Assembly: GCA_037576215.1 (NCBI GenBank)
Contig: JBANDB010000010.1
Location: 2,046,001 to 2,110,000, forward strand
Direction of reading: 5' to 3'
DNA length: 64,000 bases
Origin: Armillaria gallica
Lineage: Eukaryota > Basidiomycota > Agaricomycetes > Agaricales > Physalacriaceae
Position 1 is the stretch's first letter. Every line of letters begins with the position of its first letter. The position numbers and the translations under genes were made by a program. Shown here piece after piece: positions 21,808-36,600 of this stretch. The notes beneath the pieces were generated by a model. The model ran no database searches and had not been told where the DNA came from. It worked only from the letters and a program-made list of their open reading frames with translations.

Positions 21808-22990
21808 TCATCCAAGGACCCAACCCTTAGGAAGACAATGCACGCACGGCCCATAATTATACACCTCGGAAGGAAGCTCCCAGAGCGGCCTAACCCTGAA
21901 GACGAGCCGATGCAGGTTTATATCGCGATGGCACAAAACCTGGTCGAATGCAGCCCAAATATCCCGGTTCCAATCGGGAGTCGAACCACTAGACAAGGTC
22001 TCCATGTCGATTTCGAGTTCAATCAACACCGCGATGAGTCGATTAAGGGTCGGGATAACGTTCATATTGGACGTCCACCATGCGACAGCAGCATTTGTCT
22101 CTGCAGAATCGTTGGACAAGCGGATCATAATACTAACGGATTTCACATTGCCGAGGTTCAACGGACAAGACGATTCTGGAAACGTCGCATTAGTGCAGGT
22201 GACTTACCCAAAGTATTCTGAGAGGCATACCTATCTTAAAATGTCCACAGCTGAAGTCATCGAGTGGGAACTCTAAAAGGCTCAAGAAAGCACGAATCCT
22301 ACGAACCATCGCATCATCGCACACAACACCTGCCTTCCCCCCGCGGATCTCGAGCCTGTCTAGTGCACGCAAAGAGGCAGGGGAATCACAACCAGCGAAC
22401 AGGTCCAGAATGGTGAATTCGCCCTCATTGAAAGTTACAGAGAAGCGCGACAACTCCGGTCCTTGCAGGTTACTTTGAAGTTCCCCGACAGATAAATCGG
22501 ACATTCCCCGAGGAACGTGAATCACCTCAACATCGTACTCCTCGACTTGATTATCCTCGAAGACGAGTCGTGTGAGCGTGGGCATGGAGGATACGAGGCT
22601 TTTGATGTCGTATTTGGTGCACTTGATCGATGTCAAGCCTAAGATGCTGATATGGGGAAATGATGAGAGTGTGGAGCGAAATGATGCGCGATTTGCAACG
22701 TTAAACCAGTCTAGGCCTGTGAGCTCCATGGAATTTATTGGAACTTGGTCATCTTTGAGTAGCTCTAGGAGCGGCAGGAAGTGCTGGTCATATCCCAGGA
22801 TCAACGAGCTATCATCGTTGATATCCAGCTCTTGGACGGAATCATCGGTGGTGGGGTAGGCTGCATTTGCAGGAATATCAAGAGCATGGCAGATCAATGG
22901 AGAGTGCAAGATGTAATCATAGAGGTACTGACACGAATATTTTTGCTCCTCGCCTAGTTGCAGGAAATCTTGTAATGTCAGTCGCGCCAT
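21808..22990 (-). CDS. LRR-like protein, array copy 2, with truncated C-terminus
   Basis: complement(join(21808..22175, 22231..22990)), 375 residues. Frame and 55 bp intron are as in copy 1. The last exon runs into the unit junction: after NYGP the residues PIMYWL are deleted, and the new tail CVHCLPKGWVLG ends at a TGA made by the junction (21808-21810). The coiled, charged C-terminus of copy 1 is lost. It differs from copy 1 by about ten amino-acid changes in the first exon, for example I to K in DIKSLV. Whether it is expressed is unknown; the upstream sequence is the same as in copy 1. Confidence 0.55.
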
Positions 22991-25900
22991 GAACGTGAGG
23001 AACTGGAATAATATAAGCAAGGCGCCGGTATAACTCTAGTAAATGCACCTACCAGAGATCAGCGTACTTCAGAGATAAGTGGCAAGGGTATCCGAGTGGC
23101 GGCTTAACATCGATAAGTTATAACAAATCCTTTGATCTTCAAAAGAGAGCACCTGACATTGCACCAGGACACGATGTTCATTCCGTAAGTAGCTGACGCA
23201 CATCTAGCTAAAATAGCTCAAAGATAAGAATTGTAGAAAAATGCATCAAAGTTCTGAGGTACAAATCGTGCAGTGCCCGGAAACTCGCTATCCTAGAGGC
23301 ACACTGAAAATCACGTCGACTTCAAACCCAGAGTTATAACTCACTTGTCAAGTTCTACGGTCCGAAAGAGCAAGTCGTCGCCACAATTTGGGCATGACAG
23401 AGGAAATATTGTAGAAATGGATGAGATCGCATTTTCGCAGTCTTAGACGGGCGAAGAAGAGGTTCTGACAATTTTATGATGATTTTTGGCGATTTGTGAC
23501 GATTTTAGAAGAGGGTATTTTCGAGATACCATGAGTTCAATCGTATCGATTGAATCAATTCTTGAATGTTGAAGAGGCCTACTTTGGAGGTCGTTCTACT
23601 GTGGTTCTCTCCAGCTGTGACGAGGTATCTTCTGAAGAGATGTCAAGAACTTCCCTGTGTAATGTAATGTGTTAGCCGAGGTCGCGAGATAGACGATGTC
23701 CTCTTGATGTCTTCTTCTCTGAATATGTTCTCGAATATTGGTAAGTAATGTATCGTGGTTGGATGAGATGACATCGTCGTACTCGGAACAATGTGCAAAG
23801 AAAACTGTATGAACACCGCTGAAGCAAGGTATCAAAGCCGTCAACCGACGACCGCTAGTCAAAGCGGGGTTCGACGGCGATGATTGGCTTCGCTCGGCAA
23901 CGATCACGTATTGAACGGGTTTGGCCGTCAACGTCCACACCAAGGTTCGACAGCACCTAAGCACTTGAAGCTTGAAGCTTGAAGGACTGTCGACATCGAA
24001 ACGGCTCTACGATGTTCATGAAGAAACATTTCCGGTTTGATATGCCTCAAAAGTTATCCAAATGACCTACTGCCAGGTGTGATCTGATGACATCAGGTAT
24101 CACAGGCCAATTCTAAAATTGAACAAATCACCCTGCTTACTGAACGTGTCTCTGTTGCGTTTTACCATCATGAACATCTGCCAGCCGAAGACCAACCGTG
24201 ACTACACCTCTATCTCAGACCATGGCCTGTCGACTCGTATCTTGTGTGCTGGCTACAATGGCCCTCTTGTCTGGCTATCTGCTACGGCTCCATGTATGCG
24301 CCCGCCTCTATACCTACCCTCAATCGACGATGCTGCCTCCTCCGTCCGCTCGCTCGCTCCATATGACATCTGCCTGCTAAATTTAGAACTGGCCACCTCC
24401 CCTCAGTACGTCCCTTCCATGCACCCACCCTCCATCCATCCGTGCTAATATTAGAACACGACCACCCTCCCTCCACCCTCCGCGACGACCTGTCCTATCT
24501 ATGCGCCTGCGTCTCCCTCAATCTCTTCCTCCCTGAGCCTTCTCCTCCCTCTGCCGCGAACGTCGTCCAGTCTCCAACAGCGCCGACTCGAACACGACGT
24601 CCCTCATCGGACGGCCATGTGTCGTGTCAGCGCCATGCGACAGGGATCATGGCGTTGGCAGCAGGGAGCAGAGGCACGGGAGGGGAGGGGAGGGGAGGGA
24701 TAGCCTGCGGGGATCGTCGCCAGCGCCGGACTGCTTTGACGTGGGAGGGAGTGGGTGGTCTCGGGGTTGTTGTGCGGACTCGGAGTGTGTGCGCGCGGAT
24801 GTGCGTGCAGTCTACACTAAATGTCGTTAGATCACAATGTAATGCGCTGTATAGTAAACGCACCTTCAATCCAATCTCGGAATCCTCTATCCAAACACCG
24901 TAAATATATCCTACACTTTGTTGAAGGCCTACTGGCATAGGAAACATCAAATCCTAACAATGGTCCAACATCAGAGGACCGTAAGCAACCAAGAAAAAGG
25001 GAAACCTCACCGTTGCAGTACTCGGGGGTCGGTCCTCATGTAACTGCTAGTGCTCACAGAGGCGGAGGGGACAGGACGAATGGCCTGCGTGGATCGCAGT
25101 CAACGCCGGACTGCTTTGTTGCGGGGGAGTGGGTGGTCTCGGGAGTGTTGTGCGGACTCGGAGTGTCTGCGCGTGCGCGTGCACTATGCTACACCTTAAT
25201 GTTAGAAGACAAATGAAAAAGACTGTCCAATAGACGTACCGTCAATTCCTCACCCCATCCCCAAGCCGTTCAACCTAATTCCAACCCTTACCACTCTTCA
25301 TGCAGCCTCCGAAATGTCATTTCCTAACAGAAAAAACCGGTCAACAGCTGCCAGCCAAACAGAAATAAAAACGGCTTACAATCATCCTTGTCGTCAAATT
25401 TCGCTTGTTGAAGAATACATCTTACGGGCAGACTTTTGCTTGAGTCGGAATCAAAGTTAGGCGCAAAATCAACAACAAAATGGCAAGTTCTTACCTTGAT
25501 CTAGTCGTCTCCTCGCTAATCTGCTCGTTCGAGTCCTAGTATCGACCTGCTATCCTCTGCCTGCTGTTGTAGTCGCTGTATACCTCCTGCATGGTAGTCG
25601 AGTCCGTCATTGTCGAGCCAAGGCGGCGCCGGCTGCTGGCCCAGTGTGCCGTCATGTACCAGAATACTGGTGGTAGTTGTTACTAAGGAATATATCCCCA
25701 ACGTGTTCAACACGTACCTTTTAGGAATAAAGTCGTCAAGCCTATAACAAGTTTTGAAGAAGAAGAAAAAATTCTGTTCAGAACACAAAGTAAGTAGACA
25801 TTAAAGCTGGCGCGAGTATCAAAGGCTTACCATGGCTGTCGAGCTCGTCGATACTGGTGGTTCGAGCTCACGCTGAGGACGTGACCTAAGTCACAAAATC

Positions 25901-27823
25901 AACGAATGCTACGGCCCGCCCCTGGCCGCTCGTTCCGGCTTTGACTTCATCTCGCAATGCCACGGACATGTCTGCCAACGTCGAGAGTAAGAAAGAAGGA
26001 GGGAGAAAAGGGGGGAAAGTGAGGGGAAGGAAAGGAAGAGGGAAGCGGGGAGCTGGAGTTCAAACAAAAATCGAGCCTGCTTTTATAGACAAATCCCTAT
26101 CCCGAAACGGCTGTACAGAAGGTTCGAGGATATGTGAATAAAAGAATACTTACGAAATGTTCAACATCAGCCGTGACATCGCTTGTGATCGACAGCTCGA
26201 TTTTCGGTGCGGTGAGACGGCGACCTCAAGTTCAAATATTTTCAAACTGATATATTCCGTGTTGATGATAATGTTATTTGAGGGTGTCGTTTCCTGGGCA
26301 ATCACGTCAGTCGGGATGCTGAACTTGTACTGGGAAAGCGAATACTCGGATGCTTTTGCATTGATCGGACTTAGCAGAACCATGTCGCCAGGTCAATGTC
26401 GCCGCCTTCATTCCGTTTCATACAAAATGTGTGCTTTCTTGTCCTTGATAAAGCTTTCGGAAGAAAAACAAGTATCTTGATTTTGGTCATATTTAAAGGT
26501 TTATTAACGTCCCAAGTGGGAATGACAAGTAGAATAATAAAGACACTCACGGTTACAAGTCAAGGCACTGTCAGGGTCGTGAATATCACCGTGGTAGTGA
26601 GTATGATCGACGCTGAAAATACTGCAAGCAAAGACGAGTCTCAGTCTCAATTTGAACGTACACGGTGATAAACTGACCATTTGTCATTTTCGGGACACTT
26701 TCCACGGACCGTGAAAGAAAGAAGGACACTAAGAATAGCTGAGACATCGTAACCTGGCAATTAGAAACCGTCGACGAATTTCGGACTTTCGGGAACATCT
26801 GCCAGGCGGAGGTAAGAGGATAATAGTTGAATTATTCTTCCTGTGCTGCGCCAAGGCCCCCGTGTTCAAACGCGGCCGAAATTCAAACATTACTGAATTG
26901 AAGAGTTATTCAACATGCGCGGGCTCCGATGGGATACATGTTCTGATATTCGGGATGAAGCAAATGGATTGACGTGACATATTGATGGTAACATTACTGA
27001 GACGTCGCGTCGGTTTCCTCCCTTGCCAATGACATGCTGAAGGTTGCTGATTGCAATGTTGAGTCTAGGCATCAATATAGAAGGGTCAGGGAGCATGCAA
27101 ACCTCAAAGAAATATATAATCAGACTGAACATAGCTGTAATAATCAAAATAGACACAATTCAAGTCAATACAAAGGCCAAGTTCGACTCACCGCTCGCAC
27201 CAAAATTGAACGACGTCACAAAATGAACCGCAGTCCCCGAAATGGACGAAAATCAGGGCCATGGTGATGTCATCGAGCTCTTGGCGAGGCGTCGAGAGGC
27301 AGATGGGCGAGTGCATCGAGGGGCGGGCTTCGCTTGATGAATAGTAACTAACATCATTACCCTGTCAACAAAGATAAGTTATGAGACTGAAATGACAGAA
27401 GATGGAAACCCGAACTAGGAGCGAGGATGAATGGATGTAGTGGCCAAATGTTTGAATATACGTAGTGCCGGAATCCAGTCTGCGGTGTTCAAGTGGCTGG
27501 GCTCGGCGGCGTCGATTGGAATTCAAATGATTTCAAATAAGTCGCTAAAATCGGGGATGTTTGAAAGATGGAAGAAGTATTGGAGGAATGTAGCCGGATC
27601 GCAAAACAAGCAGAGACAGACATCGTGGTGAAAGAGCAAGCACCAGCGACTTGATCATTTCAGGTCGCGCCAGCCACGTGCTCTTGCGACTTGCCTCTTT
27701 CACTCGTACTTCCATCTTCACTCACATCCCTTGCACCCTCAGCGATTTCACTTCACTCTCTCTGAAACTCGAGGAGGGATTCCAATGTTCAAGAATTCGG
27801 CAGCAAGATAATTTTGATGGAAG

Positions 27824-28863
27824 ATGTCACTTGGACTGCGCATGTCAGGTAAGCGATGATTTGCATTTCTGTCTTCTTTGAACCGTCTAACTTGTTGCCT
27901 TTTCACATCAGTATCAGAAGACTACGACAGCGAGTTACCTCGGATGAACATCCCCGTCCCCGCATTCTCGACCAGCCGAGGCTTCGTACGTGAAATGGAA
28001 TGACATGCCTGTTTACTTGCGATGCCGGTATCTACCTCGCTAGTAAGCGGCCTTCGCGTGTCAGTGGTCACTTGTTGGAGGATATACTAAATCTGTTTTT
28101 TAAGGGTGAGCTTCTTTACCTGATGAGGTACACTCAATGTGACTAGTCCTTAGATGTAATGTTTGGGATGGAGATGATCGGATTTGGGTGAGACGCGTAC
28201 ACAACCGGACGCGATTTCGACTTGAATACCACTACGAACTCGGAAGTAAGTGCCGTTTCCTTCATGACAACGTTTATCGTGTCTAATCTTGGTGTTCTTA
28301 CTGGATTATTGCAGGAAATGTTACTGTATTCGTTGCCCCCGACTTGTTACAAGTACTTTACGTTCGCAAATGCATTACGCCACTCTCTATGATCCTAAAT
28401 TCGAGTGCTATGTCCATTTTCGGTGTCTAACCTCAATTCCACCTTCATTTACCTTCCCTTCTCCCATGAACGACTCGGGTTGTCAGCGCGTTCAAGAATT
28501 TCAAGCACCGGCCTTTATACCTTGACTTACCGTTGCTAGAAATGGTCCGTTTCGAGACTGGATCTCTCAGATCCCATTTTGATTTTCGTTGCTGATTTCA
28601 TTCAGGCGAATATCTTCAGATCCTGGTCAATCCTAGCGGCACCCGAAATGTATCAAGATCATACCTATTCCGCCTATTCCGGTGCCCTTCAAACAACGGC
28701 AGCAGAAGAATGCCTAGACAGCTACCGGTCCCGTTCACGCCATCCGTGCTTCCCTGTAAGTTGATCAAACAAAACAGGACTATCTTTATTCAGAGTCCAG
28801 ACTTACTGCGGCGTAGATAGCTCGTTATTCTCAGCCGGCACTACGATGTTGATTCCCTGTTGA
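27824..28863 (+). pseudogene. Gene 2 of the unit, copy 2, splice donor deleted
   Basis: Same exon series as in copy 1. Between GATCTCTCAGATCCCAT and TTTGATTTTCG, about 26 bp are missing (junction near 28,577). These held the end of the exon that reads RFETGSLRSHS and the GTACCC donor of the next intron. The deletion is flanked by a short CCAT repeat, which suggests slippage. The downstream exon (YLQILVNPSGTQ equivalent) can no longer be spliced in normally. Confidence 0.45.
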
Positions 28864-30930
28864 AGCGGTAAGTGACTTGACATTCAATTTGGAATAAAGA
28901 CTTACCATTCATTTAGTGCAGCTACAAAGCAAGGGAACGAGACGGGGGCGAAGACTCACCGATGCGTATGTTATTTGCGAGCGGGGGTGGTGCTGCGTCG
29001 ATCAGGATACCGTGCAGACTGCGGAGAAGTCTCTAGTAAGTAACCATGTCAATGCGCATCAAATGTCTAACTTACCGTTCATTTAGAGTGGCTCCGAACA
29101 TACTCCTGGATTTGCACATCGAAGTGATGATGGCAAACGAAAATCCTCCCGACGTCAACTGGATTTCGAATTCTAAGATCTAGGGACCCGACACGCGCCT
29201 ATGTCCGCACCATCCGCCGGCTGTCCAAATCCCCTCGGGTCCGCCATGTTCGCGCCAAGTCATCGTTCCTTACCAAAGCGACTGCTGCGCTCGATGTCCG
29301 GGATCATCCGCTTTGACGTGTGAGTGTGTCGTGCTGGAAAAAAACTGTCACTCACTGTATGCTCAAAAAGCTTGTCGGCTCGAAGTCCTACCAACACGGG
29401 GAATTGTGTTAGATTTCATTGGTATGAATGGGATTTGCGTACCTAGGAATGTGGTGGAGCAATTTTAAGTCTACTCAAGGTTAGTCCTCTGGGATACTCG
29501 AGGCAAAGCAGGTGAACTCACTGATGGGAACAGCAGGGATGATGGTATTTGAGTGGTAAGAAGATGAACATGTTTCGAGATGCTCGTCACTCGCGAGGTC
29601 ACGTCTGTTGGTTCGTCGTTCCTGGAAGGTTCTACTCGGGCTGGTGTACAAATTCAAGGATCCGGCGAACTGCAAAACAGAAAAGAGTACTGGGATGGAC
29701 TCGTCTGGGATTGAAGTTTGGAAAACACGGCGAGGTCAACGACGCGTCGGGGATGGCGGCCGTTGGCAGGGAGAAAGAAAGAAGGTTCGTTGATTTGTTT
29801 GTATGTCTTGACGTCGGTTTGTGACTCTCCACCTAGTTACCTGGACTTGACGTTTGATCAAAAGTTGTAGCACTTCATCCTGACTGAGTTCTTTACGCAT
29901 ACCTTATTCCATGGAAGCTTATATTATTCCGGTGAAATAAAATACAGATTGTAGCGAATAATACAACTTATTTAGAGTACTGAGGATCCTCGAAGAACCA
30001 GGTATTTCGTTGCGGTGATAATTTGAAGTTGCCATTTTGACAGGTGTGCTGCCACCTAAAGACGCTGATTCCGTTGTCATGTTTTCCTCCCGTGATGTTG
30101 TTTATGTGTGTTTCTGAAATGTTCCAATTTCTGTTGATACTCCGTTTACCTTTGTACTTATACTCTTACCTTGACCATCCCCACTTTCTGTCCCTGACTG
30201 CTCTCTCCCTCCTCCCTCTTCCAGCGTATTCCCCATCACAACAACGCCTCTATCTCCCTCAGACTTCTTCTCGATGGAGGCCAATATTTCTTGAAGTTGC
30301 TGAGAGCGTTGATGACCATATTGGGATCGACGCTTTGATTGAAGCGCGTGGAGCACTTCTCTCTCTCTTGCCACCACTATTGTACGTATTTTCTCCCTAC
30401 ATTCATTTACTGTGATGCTCATTGCCTACATCTAAGATTCCTACTGACTTGAACGACTATGTGGTACGTGTCTTGCTCTGTATATCTAGACTGACTTATT
30501 CTTCTTTCAGGCGTGTTTGGACCATGCGCAAGAGCCCGAAATTTACAGCTGAGGCCGCGGCCAGCCGTACATTACATCCTTGTGCTCGCCACACTGTCTT
30601 GTTGGGCGATGGGTGGCTTCGCATGATATTCAAGGAGCAGGGCGCGTCGAGCTTTTTAAGTGAGCCTTCAGTTTTATTCAAAGGGCCGAATTCCACTGAC
30701 AGAAGGATTAGACACCACTTGAAGACCAAGTTCTTCAAGCAACATCTTTTGTGCGTGCACGCTGCATGTCAGGTACATGTATTTCCCTTGCAGATCTATG
30801 GTTTCTGTCATTGGTATCTGTTCACAGTCATCCTTACCCAGAAAGCCGAAGACGACGGAACGTCATCCGGTGAGCAATGTTGAACTAAGTCATCTTTTAA
30901 TACGTCCATTTTGCTAACATCTATGTCCAG

Positions 30931-32047
30931 AATTGGGACCTGATAGACTTGTTGAGCTTTTACTATATGGATCGACATCCGGTGAGCAAGGTGAGTGATT
31001 CGTTGTGATACTCTTTGTTCGCTTTCGCTCATCCCTTTCCTAGAATGAGACCTGGGAGCCAAACCTCGTGGAGTCCAGTGCAGCCTCGTCAGGCTTTGAG
31101 TATATGGATCATCGTCCGGCGAGCGAGGTAAGAGCTTCGTTAGGATATTGTTCATTTCATTTTACTCATCCCTGACTTAGAACGTTACCTGGGAAGGAAA
31201 TCTTGCAGAGCCACTTCCACGCTCGAAAGGTACACTCATATTTTCCATTCGCGCTAGTTGCAGCATCTGAACTCAATTGATGCATCAAGCTTTGAGTATA
31301 TAGATCGCCATCCGACGAGCAAGGTGAGAGCTTCGTTAGGATATTTTGTGTTTCTCTTAACTCATCTTACCCAGAACGACAGCCAACATTTTCCGAAACC
31401 CAAACCTTGCGGAGCCAATTCCACGCTCGCAAGGTACATTTTCGTAAGTGTTCTATTGCCATTGTTTCTTGTGATCTTTCTGTCTCTGACTTGGTTTTTC
31501 ACCCAGAGAGCCTGCTATATGTTAGAGCCGATATCATCATGAAGCTAGGTATATGTGCTATCATGGTAAGTCAATATTCATGATATTTGTCTCTTCGCTG
31601 TGCTAACACTTCACGGGTTTTGACCTCAAGGAAGGCCTCAAAAATTCCAAGACTTCAACCCTGTGGAGCCAATGCCACACTCGAGGAATGAAATTCAACA
31701 TAGGTAAGGGTTAATTCCCTGTTTATCATTCTTTACGCTTCCATTTTTAGCAGGTTTAGATGAAGAATTTGCTAAATTTTGACGTTGCGGAGCCAGCTGG
31801 GCGGTAAGTGTCGCATTGCATGTTCTGCTTACTTATACTTACTTTCCCATTTCACTTAGAAGGAATTTGGCGAGATGTGAATCGTGCAGAGCCAAAAAAA
31901 AACAAGCTAAAGATGATAAGGTACGGCGCCATCTTTGAATTTTTATTGGCTGACATTTCGGGCATTTTTGAATCAAAAGAAGCTGAACAAATTTCGAGTT
32001 CAAACACTCTCAGAGCCAACCATGCGGCCAAGATTTGGAGGATTACG
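30931..32047 (+). repeat. Exon-like module cluster, copy 2
   Basis: Equivalent of 20239-21353. Here one module reads NVTWEGNLAEPLPRS, probably the best-kept version of the consensus. Another reads IWRDVNRAEPKKNK in the frame that keeps the AEP motif. Small substitutions only relative to copy 1. Confidence 0.5.
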
Positions 32048-32502
32048 GTAAGTAGATGATGCGGGCGAGATCTCGGGCTTACAGACAGAATTTGGAGCAA
32101 GGTGAGTTTCCAGTTTCATGAATTCCAGCGGAAGCTGACTTTGTTTACAAGGAGAATCACAAGCGAAGCAGACGCGGGAGGGAGAAGCGTGATCGCGTGG
32201 TTTTTTTAAGTTCCAGGAATTGATGGTGGGGTCCTCGTATCGTGAATAGCCATCCTGGGCAAGTCCCAGGATGGCTAATTTTTTTTGGACCCTGTTCGAG
32301 GTGAATTAGAGGACGTAGTTATGGATGTACTTGTAGCTTACGTAATAAAAGAAGTGCTACTTGGCTCTGATCCACGCACACCAGAGTTTGGTAGGCATAA
32401 GAGCGGCCGAAATTTCAAAGAATAGCCATTTACAGCCTGCACTCGAGGTCCTGACAGCCGCAGTCCGCCACTGATTTCCTGTATTCGGTAACTACGTACA
32501 AG

Positions 32503-33685
32503 TCATCCAAGGACCCGACCCTTAGGAAGACAATGCACGCACGGCCCATAATTATACCCCTTGGAAGGAAGCTCCCAGAGCGGCCTAACCCTGAAGACGA
32601 GCCGATGCAGGTTTATATCGTGACGGCACAAAACCTGGTCGAATGCAGCCCAAATATCCCGGTTCCAATCGGGAGTCGAACCACTAGACAAGGTCTCCAT
32701 GTCGATTTCAAGTTCAATCAACACCGCGATGAGTCGATTAAGGGTCGGGATAACGTTCATATTGGACGTCCACCATGCGACAGCAGCATTTGTCTCTGCA
32801 GAATCATTGGACAAGCGGATGGTAATACTAACGGATTTCACATTGCCGAGGTTCAACAGACAAGACGATTCTGGAAACGTCGCATTAGTGCGGGTGACTT
32901 ATCCAAAGTATTCCGAGAGGCATACCTATCTTAAAATGTCCACAGCTGAAGTCGTCGAGTGGGAACTCTAAAAGGCTCAAGAAAGCACGAATCCTACGAA
33001 CCATCTCATCATCGCACACAACACCTGCCTTCCCCCCGCGGATCTCGAGCCTGTCTAGTGCACGCAAAGAGGCAGGGGAATCACAGCCAGCGAACAGGTC
33101 CAGAATGGTGAATTCGCCCTCATTGAAAGTTACAGAGAAGCGCGACAACTCCGGTCCTTGCAGGTTACTTTGAAGTTCCCCGACAGATAAATCGGACATT
33201 CCCCGAGGAACGTGAATCACTTCGACATCGTACTCCTCGACTTGATTATCCTCGAAGACGAGTCGTGTGAGTGTGGGCATGGAGGAAACGAGGCTTATAA
33301 TGTCGTATTTGGTGCACTTGATCGATGTCAAGCCTAAGATGCTGATATGAGGAAATGATGAGAGTGTGGAGCGAAATGATGCGCGATTTGCAACGTTAAA
33401 CCAGTCTAGGCCTGTGAGCTCCATGGAATTTATTGGAACTTGGTCGTCTTTGAGTAGCTCTAGGAGCGGTAGGAAGTGCTGATCATATCCCAGGATCAAC
33501 GAACTATCATCGTTGATATCCAGCTCTTGGACGGAATCATCGGTGGTGGGGCAGGCTGCATTTGCAGGAATATCAAGAGCATGGCAGATCGATGGAGAGT
33601 GCAAGATGTAATCATAGAGGTATTGACACGAATATTTTTGCTCCTCGCCTAGTTGCAGGAAATCTTGTAATGTCAGTCGCGCCAT
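32503..33685 (-). CDS. LRR-like protein, array copy 3, with truncated C-terminus
   Basis: complement(join(32503..32870, 32926..33685)), 375 residues, with the same shortened tail as copy 2 (CVHCLPKGRVLG). It has Glu instead of Ala in CDDEMVRRIRAF, shared with copies 4 and 5. The frame is fully open. Confidence 0.55.
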
Positions 33686-36600
33686 GAACGTGAGGAACTG
33701 GAATAATATAAGCAAGGCGCCGGTATAACTCTAGTAAATGCACCTACCAGAGATCAGCGTACTTCAGAGATACGTGGCAAGGGTGTCCGAGTGGCGGCTT
33801 AACATGGATAAGTTATAACAAATCCTTTGATCTTCAAAGAGAGCACCTGACATTGTACCAGGACACGATGTTCATCCCGTAAGTAGCCGACGCACATCTA
33901 GCTAAAATAGCTCAAAGATAAGAATCGTAGAAAAATGCATCAAAGTTCTGAGGTACAAATCGTGCAGTGCCCGGAAACTCGCTATCCCAGAGGCACACTG
34001 AAAATCACGTCGACTTCAAACCCAGATTTATAACTCACTTGTCAAGTTCTACGGTTCGAAAGAGCAAGTCGTCGCCACAATTTGGGCATGACAGAGGAAA
34101 TATTGTAGAAATGGATGAGGAAGGGGATGGGGAGGATGAGATCGCATTTTCGCAGTCTTAGACGGGCGAAGAAGAGGTTCTGGCGATTTTATGATGATTT
34201 TTGGCGATTTGTGACGATTTTAGAAGAGGGTATTTTCGGGATACCATGAGTTCAATCGTATTGATTGAATCAATTCTTGAATGTTGAAGAGGCCTGCTTT
34301 GGAGGTCGTTCCACTGTGGTTCTCTCCAGCTGTGACAAGGTATCTTCTGAAGAGATGTCAAGAACTTCCCTGTGTAATGTAATGTGTTAGCCGAGGTCGC
34401 GAGATAGACGACGTCCTCTTGATGTCTTCTTCTCTGAATATGTTCTCGAATATTGGTAAGTAATGTATCGTGGTTGGATGAAATCACATCGTCGTACTCG
34501 GAACAATGTGCAAAGAAACTGTATGAACACCGCTGAAGCAAGGTATCAAAGCCGTCAACCGACGACCGCTAGTCAAAGCGGCGTTCGACGGCGATGATTG
34601 GCTTCGCTCGGCAACGATCACGTATTGAACGTGTTTGGCCATCAACGTCCACACCAAGGTTTGACAGCACCTAAGCACTTGAAGCTTGAAGGACTGTCGA
34701 CATCGAAACGGCTCTACGATGCTCATGAAGAAACATTTCCGGTTTGATATGCCTCAAAAGTTATCCGAATGACCTACTGCCGGGTGTGATCTGATGACGT
34801 CAGGTATCACGGGCCAATTCTAAAATTGAACAAATTACCCTGCTTACTGAACGTGTCTCTGTTGCGTTTTACCATCATGAACATCTGCCAGCCAAAGACC
34901 AACCGTGACTACACCTCTATCTCAGACCATGGCCTGTCGACATCGAACTTGTCTACAATGCCCGTGAATTCCGTCGTATCTTGTGCACCGGCTACAATGG
35001 CCCTCTGGTCTGGCTACCTGCTACGGCTCCATGTATGCGCCCGCCTCTATACCTACCCTCAATCGACGATGCTGCCTCCTCCGTCTGCTCGCTCGCTCCA
35101 TACGACCTCTGCCCACTAAATTTAGAACTGGCCACCTCCCGTCAGTACGTCCCTTCCATGCACCCACCCTCCATCCATCCGTGCTAATATTAGAACACGA
35201 CCACCCTCCCTCCACCCTCTGCGACGGCCTGTCCCATCTATGCGCCTGCGTCTCCCTCAATCTCTTCCTCCCTGAGCCTTCTCCTCTCTCTGCCGCGAAC
35301 GTCGTCCAGTCTCCAACAGCGCCGACTCAAACACGACGTCCCTCATCGGACGGCCATGTGTCGTGTCAGCGCCATGCGACAGGGATCATGGCATTGGCAG
35401 CAGGGAGCAGAGGCACGGGAGGGGAGGGGAGGGGAGGGATAGCCTGTGGGATCGTCGCCGGCACCGGATTGCTTGGACGTAGGAGGGAGTGGGTGGTCTC
35501 GGGGTTGTTGCGCGGACTCGGAGTGTGTGCGCACGGATGTGCGTGCAGTCTACACTAAATGTTGTTAGGTTACAATGTAATGCACTGTATAGTAAACGCA
35601 CTTCAATCCAGTCTCGAAATCCTCTATCCAGACACCGTAAATATATCCTACACTTTGTTGAAGCCCTACTGGCATAGGAAACATCAAAATCCTAACAATG
35701 ATCCAACATCAGAGGACCGTAAGCAACCAAGAAAAAGGGAAACCTCACCGTTGTAGTACTCGGGGGTCGGTCCTCAAGTAACCACTAGCGCTCACAGAGG
35801 CGGAGGGGACGGGATGAATGGCCTGCGGGGATCGCAGTCAACGCCGGACTGCTTTGTTGTGGGGGAGTGGGTGGTCTCGGGAGTGTTGTGCGGACTCGGA
35901 GTGTCTGCGTGTGCACGTGCACTATGCTACACCTTAATGTTAGAAGACAAATGAAAAAGACTGTCCAATAGACGTACCGTCAATTCCTCACCCCATCCCC
36001 AAGCCGTTCAACCTAATTCTAACCCTTACCACTCTTCATGCAGCCTCCGAAATGTCATTTCCTAATAGAAAAAACCGGTCAACGGCTGCCAGCCAAACAG
36101 AAATAAGAACGGCTTACAATCATCCTCGTCGTCAAATTTTGCTTGTTGAAGAATACATCTTACGGGCAGACTTTTGCTTGAGTCGGAATCAAAGTTAGGC
36201 CCAAAATCAACAACAAAATGACAAGTTCTTACCTTGATCTAGTCGTCTCCTCGCTAATCCGCTTGTTCGAGTCCTAGTATCGAGTAGCTATCCTCTGACA
36301 GCTGTTGTCGTCACTGTATACCTCCCGCACGGTAGTGGTCATCGAGCCAGGACAGCGCCGACTGCTGGCACATCGTGTCGTCGCGTACCAGAGTACTGGT
36401 GGTAGCTGTCAGCAAGGAATATATCTCCGACGTGTTCAACACGTACCTTTTAGGAATAAAGTCATCAAGCCTATAACGAGTTTAAAAAAAAATAAATTAA
36501 AAAAAAAAAGTCTGTTCAGAACTCAAAGTAAGTAGACATAAAAGCTGGCACGAGTATCAAAGGCTTACTATGGCTGTCGAGCTCGTCGATACTGGTGGTT

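Larger units (their letters stand above)
21805..32499. repeat. Macro-tandem repeat unit, copy 2 (10,695 bp)
   Basis: Second unit. Relative to copy 1 it has a deletion of about 30 bp next to CCATGGCCTGTCGA (near 24,235, shared with copy 4). It also carries an extra AATGT in the 13 kb-equivalent minus-strand frame, an extra GCTTGAA (shared with copy 5), and a 26 bp deletion in gene 2. The left junction reads TACGTAC/AAGTCATCCAAGGACCC, the same type as in copies 3 and 4. Confidence 0.93.
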
